From: Kluyvera sp047971185
GTDB taxonomy: Bacteria > Pseudomonadota > Gammaproteobacteria > Enterobacterales > Enterobacteriaceae
Direction: 5' to 3'
Length of the DNA: 64,000 bases
Assembly (NCBI RefSeq): GCF_047971185.1
Contig: NZ_JBKDZH010000042.1
Location: 62,001 to 126,000, forward strand
Shown here: positions 50,801 to 61,134 of the stretch, in pieces
How the letters are laid out: every line of letters starts with the position of its first letter
How positions within the stretch are numbered: the first letter of the stretch is position 1
Translations under genes and position numbers: made by a program
The notes under the pieces: generated by a model
Databases searched by the model: none
What the model was told of the DNA's origin: nothing
The model's input: the letters and a program-made list of their open reading frames with translations, nothing else

Positions 50801-50821
50801 AAGCCAGCGCGAGGCTGGCTT
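50801..50821 (-). terminator. terminator of metK
   Basis: AAGCCAGC (50801-50808) and GCTGGCTT (50814-50821) flank GCGAG. On the minus strand the hairpin is followed by TTTTTTATG, about 20 bases after the metK stop. Confidence 0.88.
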
Positions 50822-50839
50822 TTCTGGTGCGGGGGTGGC

Positions 50840-51994
50840 TTATTTCAGGCCAGCCGCTTCGCGCAGCTGAGCCGCTTTGTCGGTTTTTTCCCACGGGAAG
50901 GTTTCGCGACCGAAGTGACCGTAGGCAGCCGTCTCTTTGTAGATCGGGTGCAGCAGGTCCAGCATCTGGATCAGGCCGTACGGACGCAGGTCGAAGAACT
51001 CGCGCACCAGACCAATCAGCTGTTCAGCGGGCACTTTCTCAGTACCGAAGGTTTCCACCATAATGGAGGTCGGTTCAGCCACGCCGATAGCGTAGGAAAC
51101 CTGAATCTCACAGCGGTCGGCCAGGCCAGCGGCAACGATGTTTTTCGCCACGTAGCGCGCTGCGTAGGCCGCGGAACGGTCCACTTTTGATGGATCTTTA
51201 CCGGAGAACGCGCCGCCACCGTGACGCGCCATGCCGCCGTAGGTATCAACGATGATTTTACGACCGGTCAGGCCGCAGTCGCCCATCGGGCCGCCGATCA
51301 CGAAACGGCCGGTCGGGTTGATAAAGAATTTGGTCGAGGCGTTCAGCCACTCGGTCGGCAGAACCGGCTTGATGATCTCTTCCATCACCGCTTCCTGCAG
51401 CGATTTCTGATCGATGCTTTCCGCATGTTGGGTAGACAAAACCACCGCATCAATACCGACCACTTTACCGTCGTCGTACTGGAAGGTAACCTGGCTTTTC
51501 GCGTCCGGGCGCAGCCACGGCAGGGTGCCGTTTTTACGCACTTCAGCCTGACGCTGCACCAGACGGTGGGCGTAGGTGATCGGCGCTGGCATCAGCACGT
51601 CGGTTTCGTTGGTGGCATAACCAAACATCAGGCCCTGGTCGCCCGCGCCCTGTTCCAGCGGATCGGCACGGTCAACGCCCTGGTTGATATCCGGAGACTG
51701 CTTACCAATTGCGCTCAGTACGGCACAGGAGTTGGCGTCAAAGCCCATATCCGAATGCACATAGCCAATTTCGCGCACAGTTTTACGGGTGATCTCTTCG
51801 ATATCAACCCATGCGCTGGTGGTGATTTCACCACCGACCAGCACCATACCGGTTTTGACGTAAGTTTCACACGCTACGCGGGCCTTCGGATCCTGCTCGA
51901 GGATGGCGTCCAGCACGGCGTCGGAAATTTGGTCTGCGATTTTGTCAGGATGCCCTTCGGATACAGACTCGGACGTAAAAAGGTGTTTTGCCAT
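50840..51994 (-). CDS. metK: S-adenosylmethionine synthetase
   Basis: A protein of 384 residues, as in E. coli. It has MAKHLFTSESVSEGHPDKIADQ, GAGDQGLMFGYATNETD, GGAFSGKDPSKVDRSAAYAARY and the ATP-binding GRFVIGGPMGDCGLTGRK. It makes S-adenosylmethionine from methionine and ATP, a precursor of spermidine and the methyl donor for RsmE and TrmB. The start at 51994 is fixed by homology. A MetJ-like operator lies 122-145 bases upstream. Confidence 0.97.
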   Translation of the reverse strand: MAKHLFTSESVSEGHPDKIADQISDAVLDAILEQDPKARVACETYVKTGMVLVGGEITTSAWVDIEEITRKTVREIGYVHSDMGFDANSCAVLSAIGKQSPDINQGVDRADPLEQGAGDQGLMFGYATNETDVLMPAPITYAHRLVQRQAEVRKNGTLPWLRPDAKSQVTFQYDDGKVVGIDAVVLSTQHAESIDQKSLQEAVMEEIIKPVLPTEWLNASTKFFINPTGRFVIGGPMGDCGLTGRKIIVDTYGGMARHGGGAFSGKDPSKVDRSAAYAARYVAKNIVAAGLADRCEIQVSYAIGVAEPTSIMVETFGTEKVPAEQLIGLVREFFDLRPYGLIQMLDLLHPIYKETAAYGHFGRETFPWEKTDKAAQLREAAGLK

Positions 51995-52115
51995 ATTAAA
52001 TTTCACCCAATAAGAATTTGGTTAGCTCAAACTGTTGCATTGAATAGTCACGATGGAAGATTCTACCACGGACTTATAGGTTACTGTCACTGGCAGTCTG
52101 AGTGTTAATCGGTAT

Positions 52116-52139
52116 AGATGGATTAACATCTGGATGGCT
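52116..52139 (-). promoter_or_regulatory. tandem MetJ-like boxes upstream of metK
   Basis: On the minus strand three consecutive 8-base units read AGCCATCC, AGATGTTA and ATCCATCT. Each shares about five positions with the MetJ box AGACGTCT. Tandem, degenerate boxes of this kind are how MetJ binds. The site is plausible because metK is a known MetJ target. Confidence 0.5.
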
Positions 52140-52643
52140 ATTCTAGGTCACTTCTTCATCTCTTTGCCAGTTTTTTTTGATTCAGCTCCCATTCCTCTCC
52201 TCAATAAGATGGAAATTTTTCCTGACAGCGCCGGCAATGCGCACATTTATATTTTGCTTTTTGGGGTGGTTATCGGTATAAAACGCGGCGCGCGGCTCAT
52301 ACCAAAAAGCACACGACGTTTTCCTCGTGTCGCCACTTCCAGCCGGGCTAAAACAGTGCTTTGGCTTAAAGGTTCGTCTTTCGGGGCGGCCGTGGAGGTG
52401 ATACGAGATAATGAACCGTTGTATTCTGCCGACTCTGTCGTGCCGTCCTGGCGCGAGCATGTTCCCCGCAACCCTCATTTCTGCTTTGCATACCAGCCGA
52501 TGTTATACCCATTTCGGCGCTTCTCAGGATTCCCGAGCCGGTCGGTAACGGAAACTGAACAAGGGCGCTCTTGCTACGGCAAGGGTTTTCTCGTGGTTTC
52601 GCTGAACCGTCATACCCGGTTCAGGTGCGTGTTTTACAATGAT
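52140..52643. other. region between metK promoter and yqgB
   Basis: About 500 bases without a convincing gene. The frame of yqgB stays open upstream for 170 codons back to 52134, but codon use does not look coding and no ribosome binding site or homology supports a longer protein. The far right should contain the promoter of yqgB-speA. Confidence 0.4.
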
Positions 52644-52775
52644 ATGAAAAAGAAACCGGTCGCACAGTCGGCGCGTCAGCATGTTCTGCTGCCTCATCGG
52701 GCTGTTTATGGGTTGTTATCGCAACGTCACGCTGCGATAGTAGTTAACTGTTTTACACTTGTTATAAATAATTGA
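52644..52775 (+). CDS. yqgB: small protein YqgB
   Basis: A protein of 43 residues that matches E. coli YqgB: MKKKPVAQSARQHVLL at the start and VYGLLSQRHAAIVVNCFTL at the end. In E. coli YqgB was identified as a small acid-stress-related protein encoded just upstream of speA. It ends nine bases before the speA ATG, and the two are likely co-transcribed; yqgB may act as a leader peptide. A clear ribosome binding site is not visible. Confidence 0.85.
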   Translation: MKKKPVAQSARQHVLLPHRAVYGLLSQRHAAIVVNCFTLVINN

Positions 52776-52783
52776 GGTTCGCT

Positions 52784-54760
<1,977 letters not shown>

Positions 54761-54769
54761 TCTCGCTCG

Positions 54770-54800
54770 CCCGGCGGCGTCTGTCCGCCGGGTATTTCCA
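54770..54800 (+). terminator. hairpin after speA
   Basis: CCCGGCGG (54770-54777) and CCGCCGGG (54785-54792) form a perfect 8-pair stem with a 7-base loop, followed by TATTTCC. It starts 9 bases after the speA stop. The T-run is weak. Confidence 0.6.
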
Positions 54801-54849
54801 CCTGTCTTTTCCCTTCATCGATAATGATCACAAAATCGTTCGCTCAGAA

Positions 54850-54865
54850 TGTGATGTCTATCACC
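54850..54865. promoter_or_regulatory. CRP-like site between convergent genes
   Basis: TGTGATGTCTATCACC matches TGTGA-N6-TCACA in 9 of 10 defined positions. It sits in the 214-base gap between the ends of speA and the 524-residue gene, with no gene start beside it. It may be a relic of a rearranged promoter or serve an unannotated transcript. Confidence 0.4.
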
Positions 54866-54974
54866 CGATATTTTCCATAACCGTGATGGCTTTCACTCTT
54901 TACGTCAGCGAATACCTTCAACCGCGATTTGTACCGGCTACGCGGATTTACTTACCCCCGCGGCGACTTCATCC

Positions 54975-56549
54975 TTAATCATTATCAAGACTGGCAATCA
55001 ACGTGGTGATGCGCTGCGGATTGAGCAGGGTGGCAAAGGCGCTGGGATGGGCGTCCCCGTGCTGGCTAAACCAGGCCTCCAGCTCGTTGTTCTGCTGCCG
55101 GAAGTTGCGTAGGGCGCTGGCAAACTGCGTACGGATATCGGCCTGTTCACCGTACTTACGCAGCCACAGCTTGAGGCTAAGCGCCTGGGTAAAGGCGCTG
55201 TAGATATGGGTATATTTGAGGGCGCGAACCGCGCCGTCGGCGATAGCCTGCCGGGCAGGCTCGGCCAGGCCGCTGTCGGGCAGCAGCTTCAGCGAACGGC
55301 TGTAGAGGTAGTCGGCAAGAAAGCGGCTGCGCTGGTTTTCCAGCTCGATAAGCTGGCATTGCTGAACGCCGAGTTCGCGATCGTCGCTGGGCATCAGCGG
55401 CTGAAAAGACTGCGTCCAGTTTGCGCCGCGGGTATCGAGATGCAGCAGATGCAGCGTGTGTTCTAAATCAGCCGGTGGGCGGCTGTGGCATTGCAGCACG
55501 CGGCCCAGCAGCGTGGGCGTTTTGCAGCTCCATTCATGGCTGGCGATGACGATATTGCCGAGTGCGTTGAGCGTGTGCTGCGGCGCAGTGGGGGCCTGCT
55601 GCTGTAGCCAGCGGTGAACGATGTGGCGCGGATCGACCTCCGGCTCGTTGATGAGCGGGGCAAGGCCGAACAGGTTAAGTTCGTTCTGGCTATCGCTAAG
55701 CGCCAGGTCGGGCATCCACTCCCAGTCGATGCGCACGGTGATCGCTTCGGGCGCGCCGCCGCTATGCTGGTTAAGCCAGGCGAGACGCTGCTGGATCTCC
55801 TCCAGCAGATAGCACGGGAGCAGCGTCCAGCCGTACTCCAGGCCCCAGAGGTCCAGCTCCAGCCATTTGCGGTTGCTCTGGATATTCAGCAGGTTGGGGT
55901 TGCTGGCAAAGCCCGGGCGGTAGTCGAGTTCAGTGGCCTTAATCGAGGCGCGCACGTCGTCAGGGAGCGTTTCCAGCGCCGTACGCAGCATCTGCCGCGG
56001 CCAGGTTTTGTCCTGATAATCGCGCAGGATCAGCTGGCGGCCAAGCTGGCGAATGCCCTGATAGAGGATTTTTAACGACGTTTTCCAGTGCTCATTGCTG
56101 ACGTCCGGAGTGGATAACGAAAGACGCAGGCCGCGCACCGCCGGGAGCGCCGCGAGAATATGCGGAATGGTGTGCTGGAAAAAATGCTGAATAAACGCGT
56201 CGTGATTATTGTCGGAAAGAAAGAACTCAGGGAACTTATTTTTTAATTCCTGGCTGTCGGGCGTGGCTTCACCCTGTAACCAAAGCTGTAAATGGTGTTT
56301 CTGGCAATAGTCGCCCACCCTCCGTAAATAGAGAATGGCATGTTCCTGGGCTAGCGTCAGATTAATTAATTCGCTGCCTTTACAGGATCTGGAGGGGGGC
56401 GCTAAGCGGGCTAATAACGATTGCTGATGAATAACGATACCCTGAAACCCATAGCGCAGCGCCTGGCGTACGGTGTATTCCACAAAAGACCAGCGCCAGA
56501 TATCCGGAGAATTAATCTCCACGATCAGTAAAGGCGTTGTGGCTGTCAT
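54975..56549 (-). CDS. unrecognised 524-residue protein of the oligogalacturonate cluster
   Basis: A soluble protein of 524 residues without a signal peptide or membrane segment. The beginning TPLLIVEINSPDIWRWSFVEYTVRQALRYGFQGIVIHQQSLL (residues about 5-46), followed by LWLQGEATPDSQE and LRLSLSTPDVS, suggests a beta/alpha-barrel reminiscent of glycoside hydrolases of the glucuronidase type, but I cannot assign a family. Trp-rich motifs and VRIDWEWMPDL are notable. The last 120 residues are helical. It diverges from ogl across 150 bases, so it probably acts on pectin-derived oligosaccharides. Confidence 0.7.
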   Translation of the reverse strand: MTATTPLLIVEINSPDIWRWSFVEYTVRQALRYGFQGIVIHQQSLLARLAPPSRSCKGSELINLTLAQEHAILYLRRVGDYCQKHHLQLWLQGEATPDSQELKNKFPEFFLSDNNHDAFIQHFFQHTIPHILAALPAVRGLRLSLSTPDVSNEHWKTSLKILYQGIRQLGRQLILRDYQDKTWPRQMLRTALETLPDDVRASIKATELDYRPGFASNPNLLNIQSNRKWLELDLWGLEYGWTLLPCYLLEEIQQRLAWLNQHSGGAPEAITVRIDWEWMPDLALSDSQNELNLFGLAPLINEPEVDPRHIVHRWLQQQAPTAPQHTLNALGNIVIASHEWSCKTPTLLGRVLQCHSRPPADLEHTLHLLHLDTRGANWTQSFQPLMPSDDRELGVQQCQLIELENQRSRFLADYLYSRSLKLLPDSGLAEPARQAIADGAVRALKYTHIYSAFTQALSLKLWLRKYGEQADIRTQFASALRNFRQQNNELEAWFSQHGDAHPSAFATLLNPQRITTLIASLDND

Positions 56550-56699
56550 GGTTCACGCTCCTGTGCCCGATGGGAGCAGGGATGCTAAATCCGCCGCGCT
56601 GAAAGGTCAAACGCCGCGGCGACTGTAAACACTAAAATGTGAGCCTGCTCGACCCGCTCACTCTGGCTTTGCTTATCACGTTAAATTCGAGGATTTATT

Positions 56700-57878
56700 A
56701 TGGCTAAAGGTTCGACGCTGCAACTGGATTTTGAACATTATATTGATAGCGATACCGGGGCGAAAGTCACCCGCTTTACGCCGGTCGATGTTATTTGTCA
56801 TCGTAATTATTTTTATCAGAAGTGTTTTATCGATGGCGGTAAAAAATTAATCTTTGCCGGGGAATTTGATAGATACCGTAATTATTATTTACTGGATATT
56901 GCCAGCGGCCTCGCCACGCAATTAACCGAAGGTCCGGGCGATAATACCTTCGGCGGCTTTTTATCGCCGGATGAAACCGGGCTTTATTATGTGAAGGCCG
57001 AGCGGAATTTAATGCGCGTCGATTTAGCCACGCTTCAGGAGACGGTGGTGTATCGCGTACCGGACGAGTGGGTGGGCTATGGCACCTGGGTGGCGAACTC
57101 CGCCTGCGACAAGCTGGTGGGCGTGGAGATCCACCGCGATAGCTGGCGACCGATCAGCGACTGGAAGGTGTTTCAGGAGTTCTTCGACGAGCAGCCGCGC
57201 TGCCGGGTGATCCGCATCGACCTGCGCACCGGCGAGCGGGAGACGCTGCTGGAAGAGAACCAGTGGCTGGGCCACCCGATCTACCGCCCGAACGACGATA
57301 ACACCGTGGCGTTCTGCCACGAGGGGCCGCTGGATCGCGTTGACGCGCGGATGTGGCTGATGGATGAGCAGGGCGGCCATATTCGTAAAGCCCGCGAACC
57401 CGCGCCGGGAGAAAGCTATACCCATGAGTTCTGGGTGCCGGACGGCTCGGCGCTGATGTACGTCACCTATGTCAAAAACAGCCCGGTGCGCTATTTGTGC
57501 CGCATCGACGGCGAAACCGGCCAGGATGAACGCCTGATGGCGATGCCGCCGTGCTCGCACGTGATGAGCAATGAAGACGGCTCGCTGGCGGTGGGTGATG
57601 GCTCCGGTATTCCTATTGATATCGCTGATAACGCCGGCTATGGCGATACCCGCGACCCGTGGCTGTGGCTGTTCGACCTGCGTCATAAGAAGGCGCACAA
57701 AATCGCCTGCCATAGCTCGTCATGGCAGGTACTCGACGGCGATCGTCAGGTCACCCACCCGCACCCGTCCTTTACCCCGGATGAAAAAGCCGTGCTGTTC
57801 AGCAGTGACAAAGACGGGAAACCGGCGCTGTATCTCGCCGAAATACCCGACGCCGTTTTACAGCAAATTCACGCTTAA
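56700..57878 (+). CDS. ogl: oligogalacturonate lyase
   Basis: A protein of 392 residues of polysaccharide lyase family 22. The repeated blade motifs of a seven-bladed propeller are visible (for example LIFAGEFDRYRNYYLLDIASG and GLYYVKAERNLMRVDLAT). The metal-binding residues of the family fit His in PPCSHVMSN and the Gln/His/His set in RQVTHPHPSFTPDE. It has no signal peptide, so it splits unsaturated digalacturonate and short oligogalacturonides in the cytoplasm. It is first in ogl - binding protein - isomerase, 14 bases ahead of the second gene. Confidence 0.93.
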   Translation: MAKGSTLQLDFEHYIDSDTGAKVTRFTPVDVICHRNYFYQKCFIDGGKKLIFAGEFDRYRNYYLLDIASGLATQLTEGPGDNTFGGFLSPDETGLYYVKAERNLMRVDLATLQETVVYRVPDEWVGYGTWVANSACDKLVGVEIHRDSWRPISDWKVFQEFFDEQPRCRVIRIDLRTGERETLLEENQWLGHPIYRPNDDNTVAFCHEGPLDRVDARMWLMDEQGGHIRKAREPAPGESYTHEFWVPDGSALMYVTYVKNSPVRYLCRIDGETGQDERLMAMPPCSHVMSNEDGSLAVGDGSGIPIDIADNAGYGDTRDPWLWLFDLRHKKAHKIACHSSSWQVLDGDRQVTHPHPSFTPDEKAVLFSSDKDGKPALYLAEIPDAVLQQIHA

Positions 57879-57892
57879 ACAAGGAGTTACCG

Positions 57893-59176
57893 ATGCATAA
57901 GCTTATCGCCCCCGTGGCGGCGTCATTGATGCTTGCGTGTTCCTGCCTGTCCGCCGCGCAGGCGACCGAAATTCGTATCTCCTGGTGGGGCGGCAACAGC
58001 CGCCATCAGGCAACGCTCAACGCCATCAAGCTGTTTGAGGAGAAATATCCGGATATCAAGGTGAAGGCGGAATACGCCGGCTGGGAGGGCTATCTCTCGC
58101 GTCTGACGGTGCAGATTGCGGGCGGCAACGAGCCGGATGTCATTCAGACCAACTGGAACTGGCTGCCGCTGTTCTCGCGCGACGGTAAGGGCTTTTACGA
58201 TCTGTATCAGCAAAAGGCGGTGCTCGATCTCCAGCAGTACGATCCGCAGTCGCTGACCACCACTACCGTCGACGGCAAGCTGAACGGGCTGCCGGTGGCG
58301 GTGACCGCCCGCAACTTCTACTACAACAGCAAACTGTGGCAGGAGATGGGCGTCAGCTATCCGCAAAGCTGGGACAAGCTGATGGCGGCAGGGCGCGCCT
58401 TTAAAGCGAAGGATGAAGAGAAATATCCGCTGGTGCTCGACTATATGGAGTCGCTGACGCTGGTGCAGTCGTGGATGGTGCAGAAATACAACATCCCGGC
58501 TATCGACGAGAGCAAAGGCAAATTTACCTACACGCCGCAGCAGTGGCAGGACTTCTTCCAGATCTACAAAGATCTGGTGGATAACCACGTTTTCCCGTCG
58601 ATGCGGGTGCTGGCCTCCTACGGCAAGAGTAATACCTGGGAGATGAAGCCGTGGATTCAGGGCAAGTGGGGCGGCGTGTATATGTGGAACACCAACGCGG
58701 TGATGTACGAAAACAACCTCACCGCGCCGTACAACACGCTGGAGCTGGGGCCGTTCTTTATGCTGCCGGGGGCGAAAGACGCCGGGCTGTTCTTCAAGCC
58801 GACCATGATGTTCAGCATCGGTAAAACCACCAGGCATCCGCAGGAAGCGGCGAAGCTGATTAACTTCCTGATGAACGACCCGCAAGGGGTGAAAGCGATG
58901 GGGCTGGAGCGCGGTACGCCGCTCAGTAAGGCCGCGTGGGATCAGCTCAAAGCGGACGGCCTGATTCAGGAGGACAACATTACCGTCGCCGGTATCAACT
59001 CCTCACTGGCGCTGCCGCACGATATTCCGACCTCGCCTTACTTCGACAACCCGCAGTTGGTGGAGCTGTGGCGCAATACCATTGAGAACATTGACCACGG
59101 CAAATTCACCGTTCAGGAGGCGGCGGAGCACTTCTCCCGCGGCGCCAGCCGTATTTTAACCAAAGCCATGCGATAA
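57893..59176 (+). CDS. ABC transporter sugar-binding protein (TogB-like)
   Basis: A protein of 427 residues with a signal peptide ending near AQA. The mature part begins TEIRISWWGGNSRHQATLNAIKLFEEKYPDIKV, a family-1 extracellular binding protein. PDVIQTNWNWLPLFSRDG and LNGLPVAVTARNFYYNSKLW are characteristic of oligogalacturonide-binding TogB. It captures pectin oligosaccharides in the periplasm. No matching permease (TogM/N) or ATPase (TogA) gene is nearby, so it must work with a transporter encoded elsewhere. Confidence 0.85.
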   Translation: MHKLIAPVAASLMLACSCLSAAQATEIRISWWGGNSRHQATLNAIKLFEEKYPDIKVKAEYAGWEGYLSRLTVQIAGGNEPDVIQTNWNWLPLFSRDGKGFYDLYQQKAVLDLQQYDPQSLTTTTVDGKLNGLPVAVTARNFYYNSKLWQEMGVSYPQSWDKLMAAGRAFKAKDEEKYPLVLDYMESLTLVQSWMVQKYNIPAIDESKGKFTYTPQQWQDFFQIYKDLVDNHVFPSMRVLASYGKSNTWEMKPWIQGKWGGVYMWNTNAVMYENNLTAPYNTLELGPFFMLPGAKDAGLFFKPTMMFSIGKTTRHPQEAAKLINFLMNDPQGVKAMGLERGTPLSKAAWDQLKADGLIQEDNITVAGINSSLALPHDIPTSPYFDNPQLVELWRNTIENIDHGKFTVQEAAEHFSRGASRILTKAMR

Positions 59177-59222
59177 CAATCCGGGCCAGCGTTGACGCGC
59201 TGGCCCGCAAAAAGGTGAGCGA

Positions 59223-60038
59223 ATGATCAAATTTAGCGCAACGTTAACGTGCCGTTATGACACGCTTTTTTCGCCGTTTCCGCCTGAGAAGCTTGAGCAG
59301 GGGCTGGCGTGGCTGGCGCAAAGCGGTTTTGATGCCGCCGAATTCTGTATTAATGATTATGAAGGGATGGATGTCGCGGGCCTGAAGCAGCGTCTGGACA
59401 GCTATGGGTTAGGCTGTACGACGATCGCTACCGGGCAGGCCCGCCGGCGCGACGGCCTGTCGCTGCTGTCTGGCGATAACGCGGTGGTGACGCGCACCCG
59501 CGCACGGCTGGCGGAGCATATTGAGGTCGCCGCGCTACTGGGCAGCCACGTCACCATCGGTTCGCTGCGCGCGCCGGACAGAGAGATGAGCAAAACGGCG
59601 TATATGCACGAGCTGGCGGAGGCGATGCGCCCCTGCGTGGAGCTGGCCCAGCGCTGCGGCGTAACGCTGGTGCTGGAAGCGCTCAACCGCTACGAAATCA
59701 GCCATCTGCACAGCGCGGCGGATATGCTCGAATTTCTCACCCTCAGCGATGCGCCCGATAACGTCGGCGTGCTGTGGGATATCTTCCACGCCAACATTGA
59801 GGATCGCGATTTTTCTGCGGCGATTGCGCTGCTGGGGCATCGTCTGAAACACGTCCACTTTGCCGACTCCAACCGCGCCTTTCCCGGCTACGGTCACCTG
59901 CCGATAGACGACATTTACCGGGCGCTGAAGCAGTCGGGCTATCGCCACGCCGTTTCGCTGGAGTGCCTGTGCGCGCCGTCGGTGGAAACCCTGCTGGAGG
60001 AGGCCGGGCCGCTCATTGCCCGTTTGCGTCGGCTATAA
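59223..60038 (+). CDS. sugar phosphate isomerase/epimerase (xylose-isomerase-like barrel)
   Basis: A TIM-barrel protein of 271 residues of the AP-endonuclease 2 / hydroxypyruvate isomerase superfamily. The metal-binding acids and histidines are in LVLEALNRYEISHLHS, VGVLWDIFHANIED, VHFADSNRAFPGYGHLPID and AVSLECL. It probably isomerises or epimerises a sugar acid made in oligogalacturonide breakdown. It is 46 bases after the binding-protein gene and ends 173 bases before speB. Confidence 0.82.
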   Translation: MIKFSATLTCRYDTLFSPFPPEKLEQGLAWLAQSGFDAAEFCINDYEGMDVAGLKQRLDSYGLGCTTIATGQARRRDGLSLLSGDNAVVTRTRARLAEHIEVAALLGSHVTIGSLRAPDREMSKTAYMHELAEAMRPCVELAQRCGVTLVLEALNRYEISHLHSAADMLEFLTLSDAPDNVGVLWDIFHANIEDRDFSAAIALLGHRLKHVHFADSNRAFPGYGHLPIDDIYRALKQSGYRHAVSLECLCAPSVETLLEEAGPLIARLRRL

Positions 60039-60054
60039 TTGTGGTCTGGAGCAA

Positions 60055-60187
60055 GGAGGGGGGCCGATTGTTTTGAACGTACTTGAACCCGTACAGATTA
60101 ACGGCGATAATCGCCCCCATACAAGCAGTACCCCCCATTCAAACCCTTCCTCGTCGGGCCTAACGACGCGGAAGGGTTTTTTTATAT
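60055..60187 (+). promoter_or_regulatory. speB leader with intrinsic terminator (attenuator candidate)
   Basis: A stem between GGGGGGCCGATTG (60058-60070) and AATCGCCCCC (60109-60118) encloses a smaller hairpin GTAC-TTGAACCC-GTAC (60079-60094). Downstream, AAACCCTTCCTCGTCG (60141-60156) pairs with CGACGCGGAAGGGTTT (60164-60179), one mismatch, followed by a T-run to 60183. This is a strong intrinsic terminator. Only 27 bases separate the T-run from the speB ATG, so speB mRNA must read through it or start within it. GAGGT at 60199 is the ribosome binding site. Confidence 0.7.
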
Positions 60188-60210
60188 CGACGTAAAAGAG
60201 GTCACAGCCC

Positions 60211-61131
60211 ATGAGCACCTTAGGTCATCAATACGATAACTCCCTGGTTTCCAACGCGTTTGGTTTCCTGCGTCTGCCGATGAACTTTATGCCGTACGAC
60301 AGCGACGCGGACTGGGTCATTACCGGCGTACCGTTTGATATGGCGACCTCAGGTCGTGCCGGTGGCCGCCACGGCCCGGCGGCGATTCGTCAGGTTTCCA
60401 CCAACCTGGCCTGGGAGCATAACCGCTTCCCGTGGAACTTCGACATGCGCGAGCGCCTGAACGTGGTGGACTGTGGCGATCTGGTTTACGCCTTCGGCGA
60501 CGCCCGTGAAATGAGCGAGAAGCTGCAGGCGCACGCGGAAAAACTGCTGGCGGCGGGCAAACGCATGCTCTCCTTCGGCGGCGACCACTTTGTCACGCTG
60601 CCGCTGCTGCGCGCCCACGCCAAACACTTTGGCAAAATGGCGCTGGTGCACTTTGACGCGCACACCGACACCTACGCCAACGGCTGCGAGTTCGACCACG
60701 GCACCATGTTCTACACCGCGCCGAACGAAGGGCTGATCGACCCGAACTACTCGGTGCAGATTGGTATCCGTACCGAGTTCGACAAAGACAACGGCTTCAC
60801 CGTGCTGGACGCCTGCCAGGTGAACGATCGCAGCGTGGACGACATCATTGCTCAGGTTAAGCAGATCGTCGGCGATATGCCGGTCTACCTGACCTTCGAC
60901 ATTGACTGCCTTGATCCGGCGTTCGCGCCGGGTACCGGCACGCCGGTGATCGGCGGCCTGACCTCCGACCGCGCCATTAAGCTGGTGCGCGGCCTGAAGG
61001 ATCTGAACATCGTCGGGATGGACGTGGTGGAAGTGGCTCCGGCCTACGACCAGTCCGAGATCACCGCGCTGGCGGCGGCGACCCTGGCGCTGGAAATGCT
61101 CTACATCCAGGCGGCGAAAAAAGGCGAGTAA
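60211..61131 (+). CDS. speB: agmatinase
   Basis: A protein of 306 residues, identical in length to E. coli SpeB. The binuclear manganese site is complete: SFGGDHFVTL, HFDAHTDTY and TFDIDCLDPAFAPGTGTP. It hydrolyses agmatine to putrescine and urea, completing the SpeA route. The ATG follows GAGGTCACAGCCC. Its stop lies three bases from the stop of the converging MFS gene. Transcription appears to be gated by the leader terminator upstream. Confidence 0.97.
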   Translation: MSTLGHQYDNSLVSNAFGFLRLPMNFMPYDSDADWVITGVPFDMATSGRAGGRHGPAAIRQVSTNLAWEHNRFPWNFDMRERLNVVDCGDLVYAFGDAREMSEKLQAHAEKLLAAGKRMLSFGGDHFVTLPLLRAHAKHFGKMALVHFDAHTDTYANGCEFDHGTMFYTAPNEGLIDPNYSVQIGIRTEFDKDNGFTVLDACQVNDRSVDDIIAQVKQIVGDMPVYLTFDIDCLDPAFAPGTGTPVIGGLTSDRAIKLVRGLKDLNIVGMDVVEVAPAYDQSEITALAAATLALEMLYIQAAKKGE

Positions 61132-61134
61132 GCC

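Noticed and set aside
60046..60187. Known riboswitch (guanidine, SAM, lysine) in the speB leader
   Set aside because: I could not match any known aptamer consensus; reported only as an attenuator candidate.
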